Source: Gracilaria domingensis (lineage: Eukaryota; Rhodophyta; Florideophyceae; Gracilariales; Gracilariaceae). Taken from it: 59,366 bases of DNA. The stretch covers positions 1 through 59,366 of the forward strand of contig VCMS01000402.1 of assembly GCA_022539475.1 (NCBI GenBank), in the 5' to 3' direction. Both the position numbers and the translations under genes were made by a program. The notes under the pieces are model-generated. The model was given only the letters and a program-made list of their open reading frames with translations, ran no database searches and was not told the origin of the DNA. The first letter of the stretch is position 1; each line of letters starts with the position of its first letter. Positions 1 through 10,624 of this stretch are shown one piece after another.

Positions 1-933
1 CTTCCGGACTGTACCCACAGAGCGGGATTACAATGACATGGAACCCAACGACTTTCTTTTCTACAAGCCAGGTATTCAGCAACATTCTGCTCACCATCCA
101 CCAAGCCTAAGTTGAGGCAACAGAAATCCCATCCCTTACAAATTGTTTCACTGCATGGCCATCCGTCTTCCCACGTGCGTCTCTATTCGAAGCTATTGTA
201 GCCGTCGTACAACTGCACAGCCTATGGGTTCCCTTCCCGCGTCTCTTCTCTCTTCGCCGCTGGAGATTTCTCTCTGAAGTTAATGCTCACGAAAGAAGAT
301 AGAGATAACTGCTGAAATCAGAGTGTGGAGGCCCAATCCTGAACGTAGTTTCTTTCGTTATCTTGCGTACTGCCGACATGTCGTTTGAAAATGGTTCATT
401 CCAGAAAGCCCGTTACTATTAACGATGTACGATTGTCGAAATCCTTGTTCAAGACCTAGGCTAACAAAATCCTCACGCGCCGAATCAGAATTCCTCGATC
501 TAGATCAGTGATACGCGTATATTTTGTGTCCCTGCTCAGAAAACGCACTGTCGAGACAGATCTTCGTGAGTTCTTCTTGAGGCGTAGTTTTGAATAAGGA
601 CCCTTATGACCCGCTAAGTTGGTGATGAACTCTCGTGCACAAGGCCAGGTCGTTCACGTTTGATACAAGTCCCACCCGGGGGGGCCCGCATTTTCCACAA
701 CTTCTTTACCCAACTTCACTGGCGGTCTATTACCAGTACCGTCTTTCTTGAAGCGGCATACGATCTCGCACATACTCAATGAACAACCCCCAACCATTTC
801 AAGAAAACGCGTTGCCATGCTGGTCTGAATGAACACGTCTGTTAGAGGATGGCTAGAGATACCGTGCCGGTTACTGCATCGGCCAGCACACTTTGCTTAA
901 CAGTTCCGAGGAGCGCATTTCCGGTGGAGCCAC
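1..933 (-). pseudogene. Decayed N-terminal part of a DNA methyltransferase gene (left copy)
   Basis: The reverse complement of this stretch matches 26,594-27,484, the first ~300 codons of the methyltransferase gene in the right copy, so the gene runs leftward out of the window. The match is broken by many one-base insertions and deletions and some substitutions, and no reading frame stays open for more than about 100 codons. The start codon is lost: the right copy has ACATGGCG where this copy reads ACAGTGGC on the minus strand (near 933). One point favours this copy: the T-run corresponding to 26,722-26,724 has four Ts here and three on the right, and four restores the frame. The conserved part lies before the catalytic motifs, so nothing about activity can be read here. 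Confidence 0.75.
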
Positions 934-1240
934 TGTAAGAACTGAGTGATCGGAAAGGACGCGAAGTAAACGAGTATTGTAGTGAACGGTAGAAGTTTCG
1001 GAGATGTTTAAAATATGGGTGGGGAAGCGTCGAAACGTCGGTAAGCGTGGAAACAATGGTGTTAGAGAGCGCAGGTGTTGCGACGGACCTACCGAGAACT
1101 GAGCGGTAATGAAAATAGAGAGACGAGTTAGTGGGATCTAAACACATCAAACCGGGGGGCACTCAGTATGTGCATGTGTTTACATTGAGATCGTCTTAGC
1201 TATTGTAAAACCAACGTTAGAAAACACTGGTTCGGTACAT

Positions 1241-1356
1241 CATTTGAACATACGCCGAGCCCGTGTCAGGACCGCGGTTCGCCGAGTTCTAAGCGAGATC
1301 TAAAGCTATTGATCTCGCTACGAACTCGGGAACCGCGGTATTCCGGCACGGCGCCA
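1241..1356. repeat. Palindrome 1 of the left copy
   Basis: This is an imperfect palindrome centred near 1,305. Its left arm matches the arm of the palindrome at 26,179-26,313; its right arm is shorter and stops at a GGCGCC sequence near 1,354. It lies upstream of the decayed methyltransferase gene, as in the right copy. It looks like one half of the original palindrome, now separated from its partner by an insertion. Confidence 0.7.
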
Positions 1357-1841
1357 TCTGACGAAACGCTACGTTTGTATACCGCCGAAAGGAAACCCCC
1401 CCCTGAGAGACCGCCACTGGTACCCTTGCCTGCGTTAGTGGGCAAGTGACGTCGAATAAACGCGATCGATGAGCCAGATGGAGACCGCGGATGACACTTC
1501 CGGACATTTGTAGCAAAGCGTGAAGGAGGAGGGGAAGGTTGAGGAGGAGAGACGATCTGGTCGGGAGCGGCAGCAGCGCACGGAGGGCGCGGTCCATCGA
1601 CGAGCTGGCGTCACTTATCACTGACCCACATAAACTGCCAGCTAACACCACCAGTCAGTGTAAAAGTGGTGTGGAATGAGAATCAGTGTGCATATTGAGT
1701 GGCGCAATTGTGTTAGTAAAGATAGGTCTCCTGCGGATGGTCCTCAGGGAAGGGTCCTTTCGGCTGGTATTCACGTGGCCGTTTCGTCAGATTCGCGCCC
1801 TGCCGACCGCGAGTTCGCAGAGTCATAGCGGAGATCATAAG
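1306..1841. mobile_element. About 540-bp insertion with ~110-bp terminal inverted repeats inside the palindrome
   Basis: Roughly 1,306-1,420 is the reverse complement of roughly 1,730-1,841. Shared blocks include ATCTGACGAAACG / CGTTTCGTCAGAT and CCGAAAGGA / TCCTTTCGG. The outer ~50 bp of each repeat equals the palindrome arm; the inner part is new sequence not present in the right copy. The core (about 1,421-1,730) encodes no recognisable protein, so this resembles a MITE or foldback element. The right copy has the palindrome without it. Confidence 0.55.
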
Positions 1842-1912
1842 CTATGATCTTCGGCTATGAACTCGGCGAACCGCTGGTTCCCACACGCTGCTCGGGCGAT
1901 TTGTTCGAAGAT
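1790..1912. repeat. Palindrome 2 of the left copy
   Basis: This is a second palindrome, centred near 1,841. Its left arm is truncated at GCGCC and its right arm is full length, ending in a variant of the ACATCTTTG-type arm end. Together with palindrome 1 it gives the order full arm, short arm, insert, short arm, full arm. The right copy has just two full arms. Confidence 0.65.
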
Positions 1913-2180
1913 GATGAAAGCGGGACAGGTGCAACCAGACGAAATCAGACATTGTATCCAACCATTATTATTAACCAGCAGGAAAACTACCCACACTGCT
2001 CACCGTGGGCATTGCAACCGATTTATTGAACGTGAGTGGTTTGCTCAATTTGTGCTCACAGCCTGCAGATAAGGGCGGAGAATTCGAACACGAGCGGTTG
2101 CAACTTCACTTGGGAGCAAACGTGACGATCTTAGAAGAACCACCAGGACTCGTGTATATCACACACACTGGCACATTATA

Positions 2181-5100
2181 ATGGATATGAGGGACTGGAA
2201 AGGTCAAATAGACGCTCTCGAAAGTGAGAAAGCCTCGACGAACCATGGACCACAACTTCGGAGCGGGACCAAATACTGCTAACCGAACGCAGCGCGGGGG
2301 GAACGCATCCCACAGCAGAGTTCGAAGGCCCGCCCAAGGCGAATCAAGTGACCTTGTTGTTGGAGGCAGGAGGAACAAAGCAGCGATTGGAAAGCTTTTC
2401 TCGGTTGAAGCGGACGCTGGATGGAGGGAAGACATACGTTCAGAAGTGAAAAATAGCATTGACATGCTCTGCAGAGGAAACCAGTAGCGAAGATGTAGTT
2501 TGGTATATGCGGAGCGACAGATATCTCATGCGCTTGACATCTCCCTTCCCTATCCCTTATAAGTTGTACCGATGAAGGATTTCTGTTCCGAAGACATGGA
2601 AGGACATATACAGGCCCGGTTTCTACCCTGGACCGAGTGAACTAATGTCATAAGGTGAGTGACGTCGTAGCGCTGATGAAGGGCAAGGTGCTTCCGAGTT
2701 CAAATTCGTCGCCCCTTGAGAATAGCCATCGAATACTGCTGGAAAACGGTGTGCGTACAGTGGGTTAGAACCTCTAAAACCATTCCAGGCCAGAAGCGAT
2801 ACCATGAAAATGCGCCTCATGTGAAAAACCCGTCGATAGCTAAAAAACCCAATGGCAGGAAACAAGCGCCTTATTATGATAACCAAAGCTGAATAACACC
2901 AGTCGAACGTTCACGGTGTGATGAAACAGATGCAAAATTCAAAGATGACAAACACGAGCCAGAGAGTAGCTGTATCGCTTTCGTAAAACAAATTTGCTAC
3001 GATTTGTGCCCAGTCTTGGAGCATCGAAGGAACAGCACTGCGAAGCTATCTCAGCTGGAAATCGCTAGTCGGAGTAACAATAGATAGTGAATTGACGTGG
3101 ATGAAGACGAAGACGAACGTGGTTCTAGTGTAAGGAAGCTCTTGGAAGCACACGGTCACATGAACTCTTTTGATGAAGGTTGATGTGATACCTCGCTGGA
3201 TGATGCTCATACGGTTTTAGCGAGTTTGGTTAATATTGTCTTAGATCATACCGAGTTACGTGTCCCCGTGAAGTCGAATATTATTTTAGTATTTTTGTTT
3301 TTTTTACTAGTTATTCTATTTACTATTTTATTTATTTTATTAATTTTTAGAGATCGAATCACCTGCTACACATTCTATTATGTTTATATTTTAATTTAAT
3401 TTTATTTATTTATATAATTATATCTAATTATTTTTTAATTTATATATTTTTTTAATGTTTATATTTATTATTGGATATTGACTTAGATATCATTACAGTT
3501 ACGTGTTCCGGTTTGAAGCTGATTAATTGAGTCATTCAAAGTTACCGAGGATATGACTGTGAGAGGGTTGTTCCGGAATCATGTCGAGGCTCTGAAAGAA
3601 GATGATTGGACGCAGGAGCTCTCCACACAGGCCACTTTGGGACCTCATGAGCGTTGCTGTTCTGTGTCTCAGGATGTGTCGAGAATAACATAGTGGCAGA
3701 AAATCTCGCTGAAAGTGATTGTGTGCTGATTGGATGGAGCTCATCGTTCATGGATTTAAGCACCTATCAAAGCTCTGTGAATCTAGCCAAACATGAGGAT
3801 CTTATGTGGGGGAAATGGGCTTTTCTTTTCGCTGTGGAAAGAGGGATAAAGCATGACAGAGCATGAGCCACGTGGGAAATCTTGAGCCTGCAATGTGCTA
3901 AAACGACTTTGATTGAAGCAAGCTCGTCTTTATGGGTTTTGCTGACAACGCGTTCATATCTATTGTTCATTTATAAGTGTCCTGTTGGAGGAAGCAGAGT
4001 AAGGACTTGAGCAAGATGGTACGAGGACCTCTCTGTCGCAGGTCACTAAGTGTTTTCGGTTTACAATGGGCCAGTATCATATCAAGCAATTTGGCAAGAT
4101 TTGCCAGAGATTGGGGTTGAAGGTGGCGAGATCCTGGATTGCGTGGAACTTTTGTGAGCGGAAATTTGTGGGATACCATGAGATTGGAATTCTTGTAATA
4201 TCAAGTATGAATTCTTATCATGGATGAAGCATACAACCCACTTCACGCTCTCGACGCTCTGGTTGCACTACTTTCAGGAGGCGAGCTTTCGAAACTGACG
4301 GAGTCGTTAGAAGACGTACCAAATAAACTTCTTTTTCTGCTGCAGGAGGCTTCAATCTTTGCAGAGGAGCTTCGAAGAAGAAGAAAGTTACATTGGAAGA
4401 AGCGATGCCATGAGGTGGAAGTGACAAAAGTTTGAAATGCGCACCAGTTCAGTGCAATACCTTGCAACACAGGCAGCACGAATTGATAAAGTACTACGAA
4501 TCAAGAAGCTTCTGCGAAGGATGGATTTTCGAGAGTTCTGGATTCTCGTGATAAGCTGCAAAGAGTTTTTAGGGCGTGGATATGTTGAAACCTGCCACTG
4601 GTTACTTGCGCCGACTGAACACACCAGTCTGAGGAACAAAAGCCGGTAGCGAGTCTACAACGCCAGAGAATAGCCACAGTTCGCAAGTAGGTAGGCCAAA
4701 GCGCAGTGCGCAAGGACTCTAAGGACTTGATGTAGAAAGTGAACGAGAAATGCCATCGAAGACAAGAAGCAATGCATGAGTCAGACGAAAGCGTCGACGA
4801 AGAATACAATGAGAGACGTGAACGCCAATCAACGGACAGAATCAAGACGGAGGGTATTCAATTCTGTTCAGAATAAAGTTATTAGTCATCTGCGGAGTCT
4901 TCGGTGCGAATGGGGTGCATAACTTGTTAAAATCATTCAAGATATCCATTATGGCAGCGACACAGATCAGATGGAGAGTACCAATTGTGTTCATTCACAG
5001 GCATGAGGACACTGACCCGTTCGATGACACAGTACCGCTGGTGTTGGTCGCCAGGTTGAAGCAAGCTGAAGAAGTAGCATAATGAAGGTGACTACTTTTC

Positions 5101-6390
5101 GTGGCTAAGTGGTTGAAACCTACCCAGCAAAATGGCCGATCTGGATAAGTGGAGAATGTCCATTAATATACTGTTGTACTCGTGGATGATGCATCATCCC
5201 AGAAGCAACACCTAGAAGCTCACTTTTGGAGCCAAGCGACTTTGAAAGTGTGCACCATTCAGTCTATTTTTTTTGCATGCAGCGTATCATGCCATTAAAC
5301 TCCTGAACGCTGGCAATGGAGGCATGGAGGTCACGAGAAACGTTATGGGGGATGCACCTGAAAGGAAACGACTCTCTTGCGTTATGTCTATTTTGTGAAG
5401 AAGAACGTCAGCTTCGAGACAGGTGTTTCTGATATTCTGGACGCTTGCATCGGATGGAGAGTTGGTGAGCTGACAGAGAGTTGAGCAAGCTCATTGCGGG
5501 ATGTTAGGTGGAAATGTACTGGACCTCCGAAGGATTCGAGAGGGCTCCAGACCTTAGCATACTGAGAACCGAATCACGTGATACCGTATCATCAACGCAG
5601 ATGAGTGGGAGGCTACATGACTACGAGAAGTAGGCATAGTGTGGATGACATGGAGACAGCCGTACCTAAGAACATGTGCTTGTGAAGAAAGGAGAGCTTT
5701 ACTGGGATGCCCGACTGGGACAGATATGTGCTTTAATGTTTACAATGATAATAGGGTGGAAAACGATCGTAGGATGATGCGCGAAGACGGGGAGGGGTTA
5801 TGCACTGCAGTTGGATAGCAAGCGGCTAGCAGTTACATACTCGGATGTTTTCCGACCTTGGCGATACTGAGAATAAGCTGGAAGAAAAGAAGAAACCCGG
5901 GGTACTTTATGATGGAGGTCCGAGTGTTGTCGTTCCTAATTTGGTATGTGAATGGCGTTCTTTACACACTACGCAGTTACTCCCAAGGGCATTTTGAAGG
6001 TGGCACCCGGGGAGTTTGTGAGGAAGTTCTTTCGTTCGCCTAAGTCTATATTTATGGAAGACGGTGATGGTTGTTCCATGCAGGCCTATCTAAATGAGGA
6101 TGGAAGATTCCCCAGGATTCTCCTTGTTTCGTTAGTCACATGTTACATTAGGCTTACCTGGAGAAATACAAGCCCCCGGTATTTGCTGTACCCTTAACCC
6201 ACACTTTTGCGACCTCAGTCAAGGAGGATTGAAACCTGTGATGAAGGAGAAGAGGAAGAATCCAGAACCGTCGAATTTGGGGAGGAGAATGATAGTGGTA
6301 TAGTGAGAAGGGTAAGAACAGTATGAAAGACTGACGAGGCAGAATTACTTGATAAGTGAGGAGATTGTAAAACGTCGGAGGATGGCGAAG
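2181..6390 (+). pseudogene. Decayed copy of the long 2OG-dioxygenase fusion gene (left copy)
   Basis: This is the reverse-oriented counterpart of 22,079-25,928. It starts at the conserved ATG at 2,181 (ATGGATATGAGG in both copies). Recognisable stretches include the coiled-coil part (about 4,220-4,640) and the dioxygenase part (about 5,330-6,200). Frames change every few dozen codons, and an AT-rich insertion interrupts it at 3,283. In two places this copy is better than the right one. Near 5,980-6,030 it stays in frame through the segment before the second iron-binding histidine. Near 6,160-6,170 it has a TAC tyrosine codon where the right copy has TAA. It cannot make a full protein as written. 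Confidence 0.75.
3235..3529. repeat. AT-rich insertion (3,283-3,476) flanked by ~48-bp direct repeats
   Basis: The right copy has a single sequence here (about 24,865-24,925, reverse complement). The left copy has it twice, at 3,235-3,282 and 3,477-3,529, separated by about 194 bp of very AT-rich DNA dominated by runs of T and A. The two flanking copies differ from each other by several bases. No TIR or coding sequence is visible in the insert. Fill-in of a long staggered break around captured AT-rich (perhaps organellar) DNA is one explanation; origin is not shown. Confidence 0.6.
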
Positions 6391-7094
6391 TAGGATCCCT
6401 GATGTGAATATGTGATGAAAATTTGATAATCTATGTGCTCGAATATAATTCCGAAGTAAATGATCTTGTACCGCAGTAGAAAGTTTCAAGAATTGTGTCA
6501 GAAGCGACGACTCACCCAAAGATTGAATGGTAGAGATTAGGATACCATACCAAACACTTTCCCATCCTGGAGAGGGCGTCATGAACAAGTGGGAAACATG
6601 TTCTGTAGATGAAGAAATTCTGTTTAGTGAAACAGCTATCCAGATATTTACTTATGTCCGTAATATTACTACTTGTCGCTGCACATTTTGAAGAATACGT
6701 TAGCCCAGAAGCTTAGTAGATGTTGTTCGGGTTGGTCTAGGTGTGCTCACCAATGCGCACATAGTATCGACTTGCGTTATTATTGTGCTAGTGGTTTGAC
6801 AATCTCCGGAGCAGACAAGTAGTACAGATGAACAAGGTGTGTTTTGTAGGAGGGGCGGTTGAATACCTCTGTACAACCAAAGGATTCAGGGGTCAAAGAC
6901 TCGGAGAGTGTGTGTGTCGAAGAAATACTGGTACCACTCTGCGTTCAGTAAAAAGTCTATAAGAAAGCAGGAAAACCTTGAGAAGGAACAAAGCTTTCCG
7001 GAACGATTGTAGTAATTACAACGCATTACGGGCATTTAGCCCTCTTCTCCGGGTTTATTACCACCCGATTGGAGAGCGAATATGTTGATTAAAC
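6391..7094. other. Intergenic, decayed copy of 21,446-22,078
   Basis: This stretch lies between the 3' ends of two convergent pseudogenes. It matches the reverse complement of 21,446-22,078 with many small indels. I see no gene of its own; short ORFs on either strand are not shared between the copies in frame. Confidence 0.5.
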
Positions 7095-7965
7095 GTATGT
7101 TTTGTAGAAAAATAGATCCCAAAGTTGTTGATGAGAAATGGTGAAGAAGCCGAAGAAGAAACCCCGGGGAAGAAGGAAATATATCATACAGTTTATGGCG
7201 AGGTATCCATTGACATCATTTGGAGGAGGACCGGAAGTGATAGTGACGAATGATAGAGAGGTCTTGATGGACGATAAAGCCCACCGATGGCCCATGCCTG
7301 ACATATGGTATTCTATTCCTCAAGTGCCGAAACGTGCCTGGAATTGTGTGACGACGGAGTCATTGACCATATGAGAGTTCTACCATACCTTGTGTGCGTG
7401 GAGAGAGAATGCCAATCAATACAGCAATAATGTGAAACATTAAGTTTTCGAGCATGCGTACGGTGATGGTGTAATCCCAGTTAGTAGTTTGGCGGAGAGC
7501 GATCGTAGAGAAGAGCGTGTGTTGTAGAGGCTTTATAATCCCATAGAGAGCTTCCTCTGGCCTACAGAAACGAAGAGGCAGAGTAATGCCAATAGAGAGG
7601 TAAAGCATGAGAGCATGTTCAGGGATATGTGAATAGACGAGCCTCTGACATGTAGTGGGTAGCCTCTGAAGATATCCCAATCTGTGTGAAGAAAGTGAGT
7701 GAGTCTTTCAAGGACTCGCGTCATGAATTGAAACTTTGAAGATATGTCATAAACTCACTGAGTGTTCATCAGTCAGTTCGGGGGATAAAGAGGTCATGTC
7801 AACTCTTCAGAACCGTGGCATTCCCCGGTGTCAAACGTCGTTATTCAGTTCGGAAGGAGTCGTCAAAGGGATGTAGTCCTATGGGAAATTGCGTGATATG
7901 AAGGTATGAGAGCAGTTTGGTTGCGAAGCTGTACATGCATACCTTGTGGTGTTTTGGAAGGCCAT
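7095..7965 (-). pseudogene. Decayed multi-spanning membrane protein gene (left copy)
   Basis: This is the reverse-oriented counterpart of 20,611-21,445. The start codon corresponds to CAT at 7,963-7,965. Hydrophobic segments are still visible in different frames, for example the last one, which reads through a G-F-F-F-G-F-F type helix before 7,100 on the minus strand. There are several frameshifts, so it is a pseudogene as sequenced. Confidence 0.6.
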
Positions 7966-9090
7966 TAGTGAGACTCTCTGCCTGTAGTAGAGTAGGAAAG
8001 AGGAGGAAAGAAATGAAGAAAGAAGGGCGAGGAGAATGAATTAATTTATTGAACGAACCTAGCAGATATTACCTATAAAAGAGGTGATACGAAGGACTTA
8101 TCTATGTTTTGTTTCTCTTAAGGCTCTTTAAATTTGAAGTGAAGAAGTGTATAAAACGAGTTGCGAACTTAGCATCGCTGATGGAATAAGCATATGACGG
8201 ATTCGCGTTCGAACATTAGGCTGGCCGTGGAGGAGTCGGACCGAAGGTACGGTGTCGCACAAGAAGTTAAAGAGTGTCGATTCGCAGGAGGAGGAAGAAT
8301 AGGACGAGCTGGACTGTGGCCACCTGATGCTGGTGGTGGCTTCCGAGCATGGGGACGCGCATGGTAGAGACGTGGTTCGACTGACGAAGAAGGTACAGGG
8401 TTCGTGTTAATAGGGAACTGACGGGGATGAAAAGCGAGCAGAAGGATGATGATGAAACGCATATTGATGAATCATGTAAGGGAGCTCAAAGGAGGAAATG
8501 GGAGAAGAAGGGCGGTGGTAGAGGGGGTATAGGAGGGAACGCCTGTAACTCTGGCGCCGTAAGACTGAAAATCGTGTACGACCGTTGGGGTTAGGAGTGT
8601 GCATCGGAAGCTGAGGACGAGGATTGCGAAGGCTTTGGTACCGGCGACATGATAGTTTGCTGGCGGATGATGTGAATGAGAGGAGAATTGGTGAGGAAGA
8701 AAACGTAGGTACTGAAGAGGAAGTGTCGAGAAGAAGGGCCGATTCCAACCGAGGAGATGTGGGGGGCTTAGAAGGAATGAAATTACAAGCCGAGGTGAGA
8801 ACAAGAAGAGAAAAGGTGATAGTAAGATGAGCGACACGGGTTTGCGTTCTAGGACAGTTCCGAAGCCGAGTGTGGAAAGGGAGCTCACTATATGTTGTTG
8901 GATACGAGGAGAATGGAGCTCAGTGAGAGCGATGTGTTGTGGAGGTATGAGAGGAAAACGTTTTGACGAATGATAGATGGAGAAAGCAGTTTCGTACGCT
9001 GATCATTCGCGAGGATGTGAAGTTAGAGGAAAGGAGAATGATAGTGCGTTTACTTTGATTGAGTGATACAAGTAGTGCCGGGTTGATGGA
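7966..9090. other. Decayed copy of 19,085-20,610; end of the detectable left arm
   Basis: The plus strand here is purine-rich and matches the reverse complement of 19,085-20,610. It includes a TATAAAAG at 8,074-8,081 that is conserved on the right. The match reaches the bases next to the N gap (9,001-9,090 pairs with 19,085-19,175), so the true end of the duplicated arm lies beyond 9,090 or in the gap. Long open stretches on the minus strand are Ser/Pro/Leu-rich and follow base composition; I do not accept them as genes. Confidence 0.5.
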
Positions 9091-10129
9091 GGTAGAAAAG
9101 TGTGGGGAATGGATGTGCAGCAACTACCATTTCTATAATGTTGACTAGCCAGGAGTTCAGTTTACATTCATTATTTGTGTTATTGCAACGACAGTACTAG
9201 CAAGTGCCGTTGGTAGCTTCCAGATCGAGCTACCACCTAATCCGTCTGAGTATTACATAGTACAGAACTTATCATGTCATCGGGTGAACGAGCAATTATG
9301 TCCGTCTTTCACTTCATTCTCAAACTTCTGTAGTATTGCTTGAAGAATATGAAAGTATAGGTATCCAAATAAATTTTTTTTTTGGCTTGCATATAGCAGT
9401 CTGATACATTCAATTTCTTGTGCACTATTTTCTAACGCTCAATCACAAATAGACCATTCTAGCCTCTTTACATAGCGTTCACGGAAACACAGACCGCCAG
9501 TGATTTACTGACAAGAGAAATAGAATTTGTGAGAAAGCCTGGCTGCATCACCTGCGGCGAAACTTCTGGCAGAAGATAACAGTCCGTACCTCCCCTCATA
9601 CACAAAACGAGTAGTGACGCCTCATTACAAGATCTGAATACACAAACTCCTGGTCTTCATAAATTCGGAGATGTGTTTATTGATCGATTTCAATTTCAGA
9701 ACCGTATGAAAAGAAGCTGATGCAGTTGCCAGCGTGAACCATATTCTAGAGTCGTGTCGGCTATTGTTTTGACGATATATTTTGTTACCCTTTAGTTAGG
9801 AACTTGATGATCAAATATCTGAACTTTTCGATTCCGATGAACGTGGGAACATATACGTCAGTTCACAACAGCACACTACACCCAATTGTGAGAAGCGAAG
9901 AAGCTTTTGAAAGACTCACCGCTTCTTGTACACTGCCGATATGTGCGGAATGTTTCCAAAGGGCGCTTCAAAAAGGTTGCTGACACTCAACCCCTGTCAT
10001 CCATGAGTTCTCTACTTAAAGCCATCAATTCCTATTCAATTAGAAAGCGTTGCTGTACAATTCCATGAACCAGGCCCCACTGTGTATCCATGGGGCATGG
10101 TGCTCAATATGTAGAAGGCGCAAAGAATA
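9091..10129. other. Single-copy spacer, no gene seen
   Basis: There is no coding signal on either strand. A small perfect hairpin with an 8-bp stem lies at 9,211-9,218 / 9,228-9,235 (TGGTAGCT / AGCTACCA, 9-base loop), about 120 bp beyond the last detectable base of the inverted arm. Confidence 0.4.
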
Positions 10130-10624
10130 ATGAATCGCTGCTCCAGTATTGTAGTGAACCGTTTCCATAGAACGAGAGTCGTTCTGGTTCTTGAAAGTGT
10201 CGTCCGCACTAAAGATCTTTCAATGCTATGGAAACTTCGAAAGAAGTCAATTAAGGCCACCCGTGCAGAGCTTGCAAGCGATATTTACAATTCAGCAGAG
10301 ATACCAAGAACCCTCCTTCAGACACTACCTCCAGTGCTGATCTTCAGACTTGATCAGTCCAACCTTGCAGAATTGGAAAGGAATGCGGAGAAATTGGGTT
10401 ACTTCACACTTTCGACTGGATGGTTTGATGTAGAAAGCGCAGAACGAACTTGCACTATCTTGACATGGCCCGGTTCAGTCTTCAACAATTTTGCTGAAGG
10501 TTTGACCCCAAAGGTACGAAGCGAGCATCTCAATGCAATCATTCATCCGTTATTCCAGGTAGACTATGATCAGAATACTTCTGAGACCTTTCGTGCAAGA
10601 AATTTACAAAGACATTTCGGGTGA
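10130..10624 (+). CDS. Hypothetical protein, 164 residues
   Basis: This is an open frame from ATG at 10,130 to TGA at 10,622-10,624, the longest in the spacer. The product is soluble and mixed alpha/beta in character: basic near the N-terminus (residues 20-50), then Leu/Asp/Glu-rich. There is no signal peptide, membrane segment or motif I recognise. The C-terminal ~120 residues have natural-looking composition. The N-terminal ~30 residues are less convincing, and the real product may start later or be joined to other exons. Downstream DNA (10,640-12,500) contains further short broken frames, so this may be a surviving piece of a larger decayed gene. Confidence 0.35.
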   Translation: MNRCSSIVVNRFHRTRVVLVLESVVRTKDLSMLWKLRKKSIKATRAELASDIYNSAEIPRTLLQTLPPVLIFRLDQSNLAELERNAEKLGYFTLSTGWFDVESAERTCTILTWPGSVFNNFAEGLTPKVRSEHLNAIIHPLFQVDYDQNTSETFRARNLQRHFG

